Assembly (NCBI RefSeq): GCF_900167535.1
Contig: NZ_FUYE01000005.1
Span: 310,001-374,000, forward strand
Length of the DNA: 64,000 nt
Reading direction: 5' to 3'
Source: Prosthecobacter debontii
GTDB lineage: Bacteria; Verrucomicrobiota; Verrucomicrobiia; Verrucomicrobiales; Verrucomicrobiaceae
Both the position numbers and the translations under genes were made by a program. The notes under the pieces are model-generated. The model was given only the letters and a program-made list of their open reading frames with translations. It was not told where the DNA came from and did no database searches. Below are positions 15,225 to 24,766 of this stretch, piece by piece (within the stretch, counting starts at the first letter, position 1; every line of letters starts with the position of its first letter).

Positions 15225-16304
15225 TCAATTGGAAGAACCTGAACCGCCGACGTTGATATTGAGCCCGACCCCTGAGCTGGTGTCACCCAAGGCGGCATTG
15301 CTACCTTCATTCGCAGCTACTACTCGGACGAAGGTGTTCACAGCCTCTTTGGCAATGTTCATACCGGAGATCTGCCCTGCGCCTGGTACAAAGACGATGT
15401 CTCCGGGTTGAAGACGGATGTTGGTGGCCTTGCCGTTCAAGATATCTGCGGCATTGATGGTCGCGATTTTCGGTGAGGAGAGCGAGCCACGAATGATGCT
15501 GACCCGACGGAGATCCGCATCTGGCCGCAGACCTAAGCCACGACCGAGCGCGGCCATGAGATTCATATCGTTCATGAAACCCACAGGGCGAGGCTCCATC
15601 ACCGCTCCCAGGACATACACTTCGTTGGTTAGTGCAGAGGGCAGATAGATGAAGTCGTTGGGCTGGAGATAGATGTTGTGACTGAGGTCACCATCTCGGA
15701 GCAGCTTGGCCATATCGACCGGTAAACGTGCACCCTGGCGGACGACGAAGCTATGGGCGAGATCTGCCAGTTCCTCCGTAGTGCCGGTGAAACGCGAGGT
15801 GAAAAGCCCCCCTGCTAGAGTGACCGCATCCAGGACACGTAGAGGGCGAGTGATGGGGTAGATACCAGGCTGATTTACCCGGCCCAGCACCCAGATGCGC
15901 TGGCTAACCGCTTGCACGAGATTGACGGTAACCTGCGGATGCTTGTAGAACTGCGTGAGTTTCTCATCGAGCAGCTTTTTCAAAGTGCCGGTGGTATGAC
16001 CGGTGACATCGAGGCCAGGCAGCAGATTGTAATACACCTTGTTATCCGGTGTGACGAAGGTCTCCGCGCGTGAGCCTGTCTCCCCTAGAATCTCAATGTC
16101 GAGTTTATCTCCGGGCCCGAGTTTGAACTCCTCCGCAGACGCCTGGAGCATGCTCGCTGGGGGAGATTCCTTAGCAGCTTGAGAGAAGGCAGGATCAATC
16201 GCCGATGAGGTGTCATCGCGAGGATCAAACTGACTCTTCGTGCTGGTGCAGGAGATGCCCCAACTCAACAAGCCTGCGCACAGTAGAACGTGACGGAACG
16301 ACAT
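15225..16304 (-). CDS. Wza-like polysaccharide export lipoprotein (Poly_export/SLBB)
   Basis: From ATG 16304 it has 359 residues: a signal peptide with lipobox GISC (Cys19), a Poly_export domain starting FKLGPGDKLDIEILGE, and two SLBB-type segments (RIWVLGRVNQPGIYPI and EVYVLGAVMEPRPVGF). It probably forms the outer-membrane export channel. Its domains closely match the C-terminal third of the 1011-residue fusion protein encoded at 17195-20230 (shared LPVDM, LQPxD and LIIRGSL-type segments), so the two are paralogues. The C-terminus is Gly/Ser/Asn-rich. Confidence 0.88.
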   Translation of the reverse strand: MSFRHVLLCAGLLSWGISCTSTKSQFDPRDDTSSAIDPAFSQAAKESPPASMLQASAEEFKLGPGDKLDIEILGETGSRAETFVTPDNKVYYNLLPGLDVTGHTTGTLKKLLDEKLTQFYKHPQVTVNLVQAVSQRIWVLGRVNQPGIYPITRPLRVLDAVTLAGGLFTSRFTGTTEELADLAHSFVVRQGARLPVDMAKLLRDGDLSHNIYLQPNDFIYLPSALTNEVYVLGAVMEPRPVGFMNDMNLMAALGRGLGLRPDADLRRVSIIRGSLSSPKIATINAADILNGKATNIRLQPGDIVFVPGAGQISGMNIAKEAVNTFVRVVAANEGSNAALGDTSSGVGLNINVGGSGSSN

Positions 16305-16469
16305 GATGACGGCTGAATGAGAAGTCTGGAAAGTAAAAAGCGATGACACAATCCCTCACGGTGAGAATCATGCCATCGCATCATCCTTTGAATTCAACAA
16401 GAAATCAACGATGACGAGATGCATGATGGCCTAACGAACTGTATCAACAATCCCCGCAGATGAGGGTGA

Positions 16470-17150
16470 TTAGGGGTTATGCTCCAGGTATTTGATGACA
16501 GCTTCCGTGCGGGAGCGCACGTGGAGTTTCTGATACACGGATTTCAGATAATCCCGCACTGTTTCGTAGCTGAGGTGGAGTTCATAGGCCACTTCTTTGG
16601 GTACCTTGCCATGGGCCAGGAGTTCGAGGATCTGGGTTTCACGTGGCGTGAGGCCGGGGATCTCTTTCTTTTCGGGCTTGGCCGGTTCTTCTTGGAAGGA
16701 CTGGATGAGCAACCGAGCGATGTCCTGACTCAGAGGCGCACCGCCTTCACTGGCCTGCCGGATACCGGCGGCAATGTCCGCGGGGCGAGCCGATTTGAGC
16801 AGATAGCCGTTGGCCCCCGAACGAAGAGCCGCAAACACCTTCTGCGGATCATCATGAATGGTAAGCACGACGAAGGCCGTGTTCGGCAGGCGAGGGGAGA
16901 GCTGCTTGATCAACTCCATGCCTGAAACCCCAGGAAGCTCGAGATCCACAACAATAACGTCAGGGCGCTCACTGAGCAGTGTGACAGCAGCGGCTTCAGC
17001 AGATTCCCAAGCGCCGACGAATTCGAAGAAATTGCCCTTTTTCGTTACTAGTTTTTCTAGAAATAGCCGGAGAGTCGGATCATCCTCAACGACCGCAACA
17101 CGGAGAACTCGGGTAGAAGGAGAGGAGGATTCGGGAGCTGGGGTGGCCAT
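16470..17150 (-). CDS. LuxR/NarL-type response regulator
   Basis: From ATG 17150 it has 226 residues. The receiver domain spans about 15-135: acidic VEDD at 21-24, the phospho-acceptor Asp69 in VVVDLELPG, and Lys in GYLLKSARP. An LuxR helix-turn-helix spans about 160-224 (LTPRETQILELLAHGKVPKEVAYEL, VRDYLKSVYQKLHVRSRTEAV). It probably regulates transcription of the surrounding EPS genes. No kinase is adjacent in the same unit; the nearest are the hybrid kinases at 27271 and 33703. Confidence 0.9.
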   Translation of the reverse strand: MATPAPESSSPSTRVLRVAVVEDDPTLRLFLEKLVTKKGNFFEFVGAWESAEAAAVTLLSERPDVIVVDLELPGVSGMELIKQLSPRLPNTAFVVLTIHDDPQKVFAALRSGANGYLLKSARPADIAAGIRQASEGGAPLSQDIARLLIQSFQEEPAKPEKKEIPGLTPRETQILELLAHGKVPKEVAYELHLSYETVRDYLKSVYQKLHVRSRTEAVIKYLEHNP

Positions 17151-17194
17151 GCAGTAATTAACCACAAACCATCTGCTGAATGCAAGTTGCGAAA

Positions 17195-20100
17195 TTACCT
17201 TAAGGTAGGTAAAATTGCTTCCTGAATTAGGGGGCCGACATTGCCACCAGCCCAAGCTGACACCGCACCTTGCGTGAATGCGTTGAGGGCAAAAGAAAGA
17301 AGTTCCTCAGCCCTAGCCCAAGGTTTGTCGGCGATGTAAACGATGTCTTTGGGCTCGAGACGGAAGCCTTTTTCCTTGGCGCTGAGGATATCATCCATAT
17401 TCACCACAAAGGTTTCGGGCTTTTCTAATGAGCCACGAACGATAAGAACGCGTTTGGTGTACGCTTTAGGCGTGAAACCACCTGCTTGAGCGATGGCGCT
17501 GTGTACGGACGTGTGCGCTAACAATCCCTGGGTGCCCTGCATTTTGACGTCGCCCATGACGTAGATTTCATTCGAATTGGCCGAAGGGAAGTAGAGGTAA
17601 TCCCCGGGCTGAACGAGGACATTTTGGGTCATGTCCCCTTTCAAAAAAAGTGCCTCCATATCGACGGGGAGGCGAGATTGACCGCGTATGAGAAAGCTGC
17701 GACCGAGGTCAGCCAACTCCACGGTGTTCTGTTGGAAGAGACCGGTTTCCAGCCCTCCTGCTTCGGCCACTACCTCCAAGAGAGTCAGCGGTCGGTCGAG
17801 ATTGATGGCTCCTTTTTTGACAACCTTTCCCAGCACATAGACCTTACGGCTCTGGAAAGTCATGGGCGTGACCACCAGATTGAAATTTTTGTAATAGCGG
17901 CTCAGATCGGAGCTTAATTTTTGACGCAACTCATCAATGGTTAGGCCGGCGGCTTGGATGCCTTGAGCTTGGAGATAAGTGAGTCGGCCGTCGGGGCCGA
18001 TGGTCACACCGGTGCGGGCATATTCCGGCTGACCAATGACCGTGATGTTGATCGCATCACCCGGACCCAGCGTCAGGGACTCGGCTGCCTGAACAGATGA
18101 AAAGCATCCGAGGAACAGCGCAGCGGCTAAGGTAATCTTATTGAGCAGACCCAAACGATAGCGTGGGGCTTGATCGAGAACGGCTCCGACCAATCTGCAA
18201 CCCGCGGCCCGACACGTTTTCAAGACAGCTTGGGTGCTTTCCACCTCATCACTGCCGCTTTGGCCGATCCAGACGAGATTGGGTAATCTTTCCGCGACGA
18301 GCAAAGTTTCAGGCCGTCCAGGAGACGCCAGTTGGACGAGGATGACAGTGCCGCGAGCGGGTGCCCAGGACACGAGCGCACGCTGCCATTGTTGACGCTG
18401 CTCATGTGTCCAGGTCCAGGTGTCATCCATGACCAAGTGAATGACTTGCTGGGGGCTCTGACGCAGGTGCTGGAGCACGCTCTCCGGCTCGCAGACAGCA
18501 CCTTCGAGCGGTGCCGTGATGGAGGCGGTTTCAGAGTGAGGTGCAGCCATCAGGATGACGGACATGCCACGGCTGGCGGCCGCTTTGGCCAGGAGCATGG
18601 GCATTTGAGATTGACTCTCCGCTTTGGGCATCAGCAGACCGCAGATGGCGGCTCCACCTGAGGCGGGTATGAGTAAGCTGGGTTGGAGTTTAGTCCACGT
18701 TTGGAAAGCCCATTCTTCTGGAGAGCTTTCTTTAGCTCCAAGACTGCCCATGACGGTGAGGCCTGTGGCCCGTTTGAGATCATAGCGGCTGATCACTCGG
18801 CGATCCAGCCCAGCGATAAGACCGACAAGGCAAGCGAGTCCACCGACAGTGCCTGCAAAACCGGCGGCGGTCACCATGGCGAGCTTTTGAGTGGGGCTTT
18901 CGACAGCGACGTCTTGCAGTCGGGATAGCGATAGGAGGCGATAGGAGCCAGGTGCATTTTCTTCCTGGACGGCGGCCTCCCGCTCACGGGCGGCTAGCAG
19001 TGAGCGGCTGGTTTCAAGCGCCTGCTTACGGCTGCGGATCTTGGCGTATTCCAGGGCTTTTCGGGGAAGTTGTTCGAGCTTGGCGTTGATGTTATCACGC
19101 ACTTTTTCGAGCTTGCTCATTTGCTCGTTGAGCACGTTTTTTTCACTGCGCAGCTTCACCAGATCCAGGTAGAGGCTCTCGGCGACGGTGCTCTCACCGG
19201 GCTTGGGTGGTGCATCCAAATTGGGTTTGTCACCCGCTAGCGCGGCTTCCATGTGCTTCACGCGTTCCATGGCCTCGATCAGCGTCGGGTGCTCATGGGT
19301 GTAGCGCAGTTCCAGTTGAGCCAGTTCTTCGCGGGCCTGCTGTAGTTTTGCTGCCGCGACGCTGACCTTGGCCAATTCCCGTTCGATGCTCTGAATCTTC
19401 AGATCGACGGTTTCGCGATCCAGTCGGATGGTTTCATAACGCAGGTTGAAATTGCCCAGCTCGGTCAGGTAGGCATCCATCTGCTTATCCGCATCGACCA
19501 ATTGTTCCCGCTTCGCGTAGTCGAGCAGTTCTTCGTTCACATGAACGAGCTGTAGATCGGTCTGCTCGACTTGCTTGGACAACAGGGCGCGCATTTCGGC
19601 GGCATCGTGCTGCTGGATGTCACGGGTGAGGGTGAGCACTTCATCCGTGTAAGCACTCAGGATGTTTAGCGCGGTGTCAGCATCGGAATCCGAGGTCATG
19701 CTGACTCTGACGATGTCGCTGTTTCGTTCGGGCACGATCTGTAGGCCCGCTTTAATCACGCCTTCCGACACTTTCCCACCGAGGTGTTGGCTGGTCTTTT
19801 CCATCAGCACCGAACCGCGCATGAGCGCGATCAGCGTGGGCAGACTCAGTTCGTGGGCTTGGTAAGGATCCCCCTGCTCAGACTGACGTAAAGCTCCCAA
19901 GGGGGCTTGTTTGATCAACTGAGCCGTGGCGATGTAATGGGTGTCAAACCTTTTCAAGCCGACGGCGGCAAGACCTGCGGCAGCGACCAAACCAACCAAA
20001 AGCATCCACCAGAGATGGCGGTAAATGGCATCGACGATCCGCAACGGATCGAAAGGAAGCGAGAAACCCCCGGAGGAACCACCTGCCTCAAACTCGGCAG

Positions 20101-20230
20101 GTCCACGATCCAATCTTGCTGGAGGCATGGACACCCCAGAAGGGATTTCTTGAATGGCAGACGACGCGGGGGAAACACCACGTCTGCCTCGCACTGCGCT
20201 GAGGCTAAAGTCTGAACCATTCGAGTCCAT
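17195..20230 (-). CDS. fusion: Wzz-like chain-length determinant, pseudokinase-like region, Wza-like export domain
   Basis: A single open frame of 1011 residues from ATG 20230. Order: Wzz domain with TM1 at about 73-92, a periplasmic coiled-coil region to about 445, and TM2 at about 452-474; a cytoplasmic region at 475-690 with a Rossmann-like pattern (ICGLLMPKAES, SRGMSVILMAAP, VVLVQLASP-type strands) but no Walker A; and a signal-peptide-like hydrophobic segment at 693-715 (LNKITLAAALFLGCFSSVQA). A Poly_export domain (LTLGPGDAINITVIGQ) and SLBB repeats (KVYVLGKVVKKGAINL, EIYVMGDVKMQGTQ) end the protein. Wzz/BY-kinase and Wza proteins are normally separate. Internal cleavage after VQA is conceivable. 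Confidence 0.85.
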   Translation of the reverse strand: MDSNGSDFSLSAVRGRRGVSPASSAIQEIPSGVSMPPARLDRGPAEFEAGGSSGGFSLPFDPLRIVDAIYRHLWWMLLVGLVAAAGLAAVGLKRFDTHYIATAQLIKQAPLGALRQSEQGDPYQAHELSLPTLIALMRGSVLMEKTSQHLGGKVSEGVIKAGLQIVPERNSDIVRVSMTSDSDADTALNILSAYTDEVLTLTRDIQQHDAAEMRALLSKQVEQTDLQLVHVNEELLDYAKREQLVDADKQMDAYLTELGNFNLRYETIRLDRETVDLKIQSIERELAKVSVAAAKLQQAREELAQLELRYTHEHPTLIEAMERVKHMEAALAGDKPNLDAPPKPGESTVAESLYLDLVKLRSEKNVLNEQMSKLEKVRDNINAKLEQLPRKALEYAKIRSRKQALETSRSLLAAREREAAVQEENAPGSYRLLSLSRLQDVAVESPTQKLAMVTAAGFAGTVGGLACLVGLIAGLDRRVISRYDLKRATGLTVMGSLGAKESSPEEWAFQTWTKLQPSLLIPASGGAAICGLLMPKAESQSQMPMLLAKAAASRGMSVILMAAPHSETASITAPLEGAVCEPESVLQHLRQSPQQVIHLVMDDTWTWTHEQRQQWQRALVSWAPARGTVILVQLASPGRPETLLVAERLPNLVWIGQSGSDEVESTQAVLKTCRAAGCRLVGAVLDQAPRYRLGLLNKITLAAALFLGCFSSVQAAESLTLGPGDAINITVIGQPEYARTGVTIGPDGRLTYLQAQGIQAAGLTIDELRQKLSSDLSRYYKNFNLVVTPMTFQSRKVYVLGKVVKKGAINLDRPLTLLEVVAEAGGLETGLFQQNTVELADLGRSFLIRGQSRLPVDMEALFLKGDMTQNVLVQPGDYLYFPSANSNEIYVMGDVKMQGTQGLLAHTSVHSAIAQAGGFTPKAYTKRVLIVRGSLEKPETFVVNMDDILSAKEKGFRLEPKDIVYIADKPWARAEELLSFALNAFTQGAVSAWAGGNVGPLIQEAILPTLR

Positions 20231-20246
20231 GGCGATGGGGTAGTCA

Positions 20247-21086
20247 TTAAGCAGCCAAAGGCACGGCCTGATGAAGGGCAATGTCTTGAGCTACAGCATT
20301 CACATGGGAACCTGTAATCTGGTGGGCATCTTTCGTCCAGCCATATTCCAGGGCCAGCTTAGCGAGACGATTGACGGTGCGAGGGACTCCTCGGGTAAGT
20401 TCGTGAAGTTGAGCGATGGCAGATGCATCAAACAACAGTCCATGGGGATGCCCGGCCACATGGAGACGATGAGCAAGATACTCGGGCAGCACTTCCAGCG
20501 AGAGGGGTTGCAGGTGATAGCGCAGCCCGACGCGCTGATCCACATCGGTGCAGGACTGCACCATCGGACGCAGGTTGGGCTGACCGATGAGTAGAATGGT
20601 GATGAGATTTTGCCCTGCCCCATTCAAGTTGGTTAACCAGCGCAGCTCATGCAGGGTCTGCATGGACATGTCCTGAGCTTCATCCAACATCACGACGACT
20701 TGACGACCCTCCTGGGCTTGCTTGATCAGCAAGGTTTCCAGCAGGTCCAGCCGAGCGAGTTGGCTGGGCGGAATCTCCAGGCCTTGCGGGCCTAAACGGC
20801 GTAGCAAGGCCGCGAGGAGATCTTCAAAAGCAAAGCCGCTGTTTTCGAGAGCGATGACGTGATGCTCCTGAGCCGGGAGGCTGGCCTGGAGAACGGCGCG
20901 GGTCAGCGTCTTACCACAACCGATCTCGCCGGTGAGCATGCCGATATTCATGCCGCCCTCCTGCACGACGTAGGCGAGGCGATCGAGCGCCTCTTGGTGC
21001 GACGTGCTGCGGAAAAAGAAACGGGTGTCCCACGTGGCCTCAAATGGCCGCGTGACGAGTTGCCAATGTTGAAGTAGGTCGAGCAT
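20247..21086 (-). CDS. ExeA/PEP-CTERM-system-type AAA ATPase
   Basis: From ATG 21086 it has 279 residues. Walker A is TGEIGCGKT (52-60), Walker B VVVMLDEAQD (130-139); the N-terminal FEATWDTRFFFRSTSHQEAL is typical of ExeA-like ATPases. The C-terminal lid contains RGVPRTVNRLAKLAL. Members of this family are found in exosortase/EPS loci and are thought to power or regulate glycan export. It sits 16 bases upstream of the Wzz-Wza fusion and overlaps the upstream GT4 gene by 47 bases, so coupling is likely. Confidence 0.88.
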   Translation of the reverse strand: MLDLLQHWQLVTRPFEATWDTRFFFRSTSHQEALDRLAYVVQEGGMNIGMLTGEIGCGKTLTRAVLQASLPAQEHHVIALENSGFAFEDLLAALLRRLGPQGLEIPPSQLARLDLLETLLIKQAQEGRQVVVMLDEAQDMSMQTLHELRWLTNLNGAGQNLITILLIGQPNLRPMVQSCTDVDQRVGLRYHLQPLSLEVLPEYLAHRLHVAGHPHGLLFDASAIAQLHELTRGVPRTVNRLAKLALEYGWTKDAHQITGSHVNAVAQDIALHQAVPLAA

Positions 21087-22275
21087 AGTGGGATGGAATT
21101 TCGTCCTCAGTCTCGCTTTCAGCAACCCTAGCCTCAACCCCCCCAAGCGAGGGGACGCACTTTCGATAGATTTTCAGGACCTTGCGAGCGTTGTCGCGCC
21201 AATCGAAGCGATAAGAATTGGCAAAGCCGGCATGGATCAATCTCTGGCGGGTGTTGGGATCAGACGCCATCATGGCGAGCGCGTTCTGAATGCTATCGAT
21301 GCTTTCAGGATCGATGATGAGAGCGGCGTCACCCACGACTTCGGTTAGGGAGCCGGCTGCTGAACTGATGACCGGGCAGCCGCAGGCCATCGCTTCTACA
21401 GGAGGCATTCCAAATCCCTCAAATAAGGAGGGATAAACCAAGGCACCGGCCCGGCGATACAAGCCGGGTAAATCGGAATCCGGCACAAAACCCAGAAAGC
21501 GAATGTCCTTCGAGTAAGGTGAGGCCGCAGCGGCCGCGTGGATGTGCTCGGCTCCATGCCAGTCACTGCCTCCCAAGACCAATTGCCAAGGCGAGTCCGT
21601 CGCGGCTTTAAACCGATTGAACGCTTCAATCAGACGAACATGGTTTTTAGCCGGGTGCTCCAAGCGAGAGATGTAGAGGAAAAACGGTGCCGCCGAGGGA
21701 TCGGTAGGCTCCTGCTGAGGCATCTCCAACTCAGGGTGGAAGCGCAGGTGATCGAGACCGTTTAAAATGATGTTTTGCCGCTTCTGCGGAATGCCAAAAA
21801 AGCGCTCGATATCTCGTGCGGTGTTCTGGCTGATGGCGACCACAGCATCCTGCTTGCGCGCCAGATGCTTGACGATAACCCGCCCATAGATCATGCGGGC
21901 GAGGTCGTATTTGCCCTTCACATGGAACGGAGCTAGATCGTGAATCGTCGAGACGGTGGCACAGGGGGCATTCCAGACCATACGGCGGTAGCTGGGCACA
22001 TGCAGGACGTCGATGCCATGCTCTTTCAGCCAGCGTGGTAAAACGAACTGATGCCAAAAGATGTTCTTGAGCGCAGGACGCCAGGATTCCTTGACTGGAA
22101 CCAGGGTGGCCCGGCCTTTGGCGAAGGCGAAAAGCGGCAGATCTTCTTCGAGGACTAGGAGATAGATCTCGTGATTTTCAGCCTGTTGGAGCATGGCTTG
22201 CACCAGAGCGAAGACATACTGGGCAATCCCGGTCTTCCCCCTCTGAATGACGCTGGTAGAAAGGGCGATTTTCAT
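21040..22275 (-). CDS. family 4 glycosyltransferase
   Basis: A 411-residue GT-B protein beginning MKIALSTSVIQRGKTGIAQYV, with the Gly-rich donor entry loop. The C-terminal domain has FFLYISRLEHPAKNHVRLIEAF, GSDWHGAEH, and the signature YPSLFEGFGMPPVEAMACGCPVI (E-x7-E). It is probably an inner-leaflet sugar transferase for the EPS repeat unit. The start overlaps the stop of the GT4-WecG fusion by 4 bases; the tail overlaps the ATPase gene. Confidence 0.9.
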   Translation of the reverse strand: MKIALSTSVIQRGKTGIAQYVFALVQAMLQQAENHEIYLLVLEEDLPLFAFAKGRATLVPVKESWRPALKNIFWHQFVLPRWLKEHGIDVLHVPSYRRMVWNAPCATVSTIHDLAPFHVKGKYDLARMIYGRVIVKHLARKQDAVVAISQNTARDIERFFGIPQKRQNIILNGLDHLRFHPELEMPQQEPTDPSAAPFFLYISRLEHPAKNHVRLIEAFNRFKAATDSPWQLVLGGSDWHGAEHIHAAAAASPYSKDIRFLGFVPDSDLPGLYRRAGALVYPSLFEGFGMPPVEAMACGCPVISSAAGSLTEVVGDAALIIDPESIDSIQNALAMMASDPNTRQRLIHAGFANSYRFDWRDNARKVLKIYRKCVPSLGGVEARVAESETEDEIPSHYARPTSTLATRHAAI

Positions 22276-24239
22276 ACGTGGGCAGGGCGGCGGTTATGTA
22301 GAAGTTCACGGCAGGCACCGATGCCAAAGACAACGAGGTCCAGGGCATAACGTTTGATGAGGCGGCGGGGCTCTTGGCAGAGTCGGAAGACCCACTCCAG
22401 GCCACAGACCTGCATCCAGCGGGGAGCGCGTTTCATGGCTCCAGCGAGGAAATCAATCGTGGCTCCGACGCCAATGTTCACTGGCACTCCTGCGGCCTCA
22501 TAGTTTTGACGAATCCACTTCTCTTGCTTGGGGCAGCCAAACGACACGAGGAGAATGTCTGGCTTGGCTTCTCGAATGCGAGCGCAGATGCCTTCATGAT
22601 CCATCTGAGCCAAGGGGCGGAAGGGTGGTGATTCACTACCTGCGATGCGCAGGGCGGGATGCTTGGCCTGGACGTTCTGGATTGCTGTCTTCAGAACGGC
22701 CTCTTGACCACCGAGGAAATAGACACTCCATCCTTTTTGTTCGGCCTGACGGAGAAGTTGAGGCACGAGGTCTGATCCGGCGACACGCTCCGGCAGAGCT
22801 TTTTTCAGGAGCCGTGAAAGCCACACCAGAGGAGTGCCATCGCATACGACGAGATGGGCTTCATGGAGGATTTGACGTAGATCGCCATCGCCTTTGGCTT
22901 GCACGAGGAAATCCACATTCGCGGTGGCGATGCAGTGAGGCTGACGGGAGGTAATCATGTTACCCACGCGATCAAGCGTCTGGGCCATCGTCACCCGGTC
23001 AAAGGGGATATCCATCAAGTGAATGCGCTCGGGCTGAGCAGGGACCAGTTCGGTATAAGCCTTGGCCAAGTCGGCACCGATTTGGCTCCATGAAAACCGG
23101 CGTTGGGCGGTGCGGATGCCAGCTTCACGAAGCTTTTCCCGGAGGGGTGGTGTGGCTAAAGCCCGCACGGTTTCATGAATGAAGTCGGCGGCTTTATCGG
23201 CCAGTAAGATCTGGGAGTCATGGTCCAAGTTCAGACCTTGGGCACCAATGGTGGTGGAGACAACCGGCGTGCCGATGCTGAGGCTCTCAACGATCTTGAG
23301 GCGTGTGCCACCACCGATGCGTAGAGGCACGATCTGAAGCCAGGCCCGCTGATAGTAAGGGCGCACATCAGGGACACTGCCGGTGACGGTGACGCCTGAC
23401 TTTTCAGCATAGGCCTGCACTTCAGCGACGGGCGTTTTACCCACGATCAACACTTCAAGGTCAGGCACCTGAGCGCGCACGCCATCGTGGATCTCGCTGA
23501 AATACCAACGGAGAGCATCCACGTTGGGCGTGTAGTCCATGGCTCCGCAGAAGAGGATGGTGGGTTTTGCGGCTCGGGGGGCAGGAATGAGATTGGGTTT
23601 GAAAAAGTCGAGGTCCACGCCATTGGCCACGACTTTGAGGGGGGCTTTGCGGCTGATCCACTGCCGAACGAACACTTCATCATCAGGTCCACAGAGCACC
23701 TGGAGTTGGCTGCGTTTAGCCACGCGACGCTCGTAGAACCAGAGCTTGACCATGTTTTCATAAGCGAGGCATTTATCTTTCCAGGAGCGGGTGTGATGAG
23801 TGGTTTGTTGCTGTTGAAATTGGAGATCGACTCGGCTGCGATCAATGGACAGAGGAATGTCGCGATGCTCTTTGAGGAAATACTGCGCCATGACGATGTC
23901 GCACACATGCACGAGGTCGTAATGATTCGTTTTGAGTTGTTCCCGAATGGCCTGCGCCATCTGCGGAAGACTCCAGTGCCGGATGGTGGAGGGGAGGGCT
24001 TTGAAAAGACGTCCCGTCAGTAACTTCGGCCATTTCGGGTGCTGAAAGGATACGAAGCGGACCTCACGGCAAAACTCTTCGAAGACGGGACGTTGCTCCA
24101 AACGCTCGCCTTCCTCGCTGAGAGCGATCAAGTCCACGGTGTGTTCGCGTGCGAGTTCACGAAGCAGGTGAAACGTGCGCTGATAGGTGCCGCGATCCAG
24201 AGGGAAAGGAATGTAGGGATAAACAACGAGTATGTTCAT
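22272..24239 (-). CDS. fusion glycosyltransferase: GT4 domain plus WecG/TagA/CpsF (GT26) domain
   Basis: From ATG 24239 it has 655 residues; more upstream codons are open but lack coding character. Residues 1-~395 are a GT4 enzyme (MNILVVYPYIPFPLDRGTYQR; donor loop RIGGGTRLKIVESLSIGTPVV). Residues ~400-655 are a WecG/TagA domain: HCIATANVDFLVQAKGD, DGTPLVWLSRLL, SFGCPKQEKWIRQN, GVGATIDFLAG and APRWMQVCGLEWVFRLCQEPRR. WecG-like enzymes add ManNAc-type sugars to polyprenyl-PP-GlcNAc. The fusion could add two successive sugars. It overlaps both neighbours by four bases. Confidence 0.88.
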   Translation of the reverse strand: MNILVVYPYIPFPLDRGTYQRTFHLLRELAREHTVDLIALSEEGERLEQRPVFEEFCREVRFVSFQHPKWPKLLTGRLFKALPSTIRHWSLPQMAQAIREQLKTNHYDLVHVCDIVMAQYFLKEHRDIPLSIDRSRVDLQFQQQQTTHHTRSWKDKCLAYENMVKLWFYERRVAKRSQLQVLCGPDDEVFVRQWISRKAPLKVVANGVDLDFFKPNLIPAPRAAKPTILFCGAMDYTPNVDALRWYFSEIHDGVRAQVPDLEVLIVGKTPVAEVQAYAEKSGVTVTGSVPDVRPYYQRAWLQIVPLRIGGGTRLKIVESLSIGTPVVSTTIGAQGLNLDHDSQILLADKAADFIHETVRALATPPLREKLREAGIRTAQRRFSWSQIGADLAKAYTELVPAQPERIHLMDIPFDRVTMAQTLDRVGNMITSRQPHCIATANVDFLVQAKGDGDLRQILHEAHLVVCDGTPLVWLSRLLKKALPERVAGSDLVPQLLRQAEQKGWSVYFLGGQEAVLKTAIQNVQAKHPALRIAGSESPPFRPLAQMDHEGICARIREAKPDILLVSFGCPKQEKWIRQNYEAAGVPVNIGVGATIDFLAGAMKRAPRWMQVCGLEWVFRLCQEPRRLIKRYALDLVVFGIGACRELLHNRRPAHV

Positions 24240-24760
24240 GGCTCTGTGGAACGTGATGAAGTTAACACCCGCGCTGGGATGCCCGCAGCCACCGCATTTG
24301 GGGGGATGTCTCGAGTGACCACGGCAGAGACACCAATGGTGGCACCCTGACCGATGCGCACGGCGCCGACTGCCTTGGCCCCATCTCCCATGAATACGCC
24401 ATCTTCCAGCACCGGGCCTTGTTTGCGGCCATGGGAAAGTACGAGACGGACATCGGCGTAGAGGTCGCAGTTCCGACCGATCTGCGAAAATGGTGCGATG
24501 ATGATGCCCATGGGGTGCGGCAGACGCAAGCCAGCACCGATCACGGCCTTGCTGCTGACCTCGATCTTGAAGAACCAGAAGAGAATCTTGGCCACGAAGA
24601 ACGTCGGGATACGATGACGAGCACACCAAAATTGAAGGCGAATCAACACAACGACATGAATGCTATTCAATGTTAGGCAAAGCAGGAAGCGCTTGACCGG
24701 TGAAAGCGGGCCGTAGTCCGCAAGGTTGCGGTCGATGTCTTGGCGAAGGTCTTCGAACAT
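24236..24760 (-). CDS. serine-acetyltransferase-like hexapeptide acyltransferase
   Basis: A 174-residue CysE-like protein: N-terminal helical part (MFEDLRQDIDRNL), hydrophobic stretch around residues 24-66, then left-handed beta-helix repeats (VIGAGLRLPHPMGIIIAPFSQIG, VRIGQGATIGVSAVVTRDIPPNAVAAGIPARVL). The HP and SHG motifs supply catalytic His candidates. In EPS loci such proteins usually acetylate a sugar rather than serine; that is inferred from context. It overlaps the downstream GT4-WecG gene by 4 bases. Confidence 0.82.
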   Translation of the reverse strand: MFEDLRQDIDRNLADYGPLSPVKRFLLCLTLNSIHVVVLIRLQFWCARHRIPTFFVAKILFWFFKIEVSSKAVIGAGLRLPHPMGIIIAPFSQIGRNCDLYADVRLVLSHGRKQGPVLEDGVFMGDGAKAVGAVRIGQGATIGVSAVVTRDIPPNAVAAGIPARVLTSSRSTEP

Positions 24761-24766
24761 GGCCGT

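Noticed and set aside
24240..24629. N-terminal extension of the GT4-WecG protein
   Set aside because: The extra 130 codons are antisense-like, rich in Arg, His, Cys and Ser, and overlap the acyltransferase gene; MNILVVYPYI at 24239 is the typical GT4 start.
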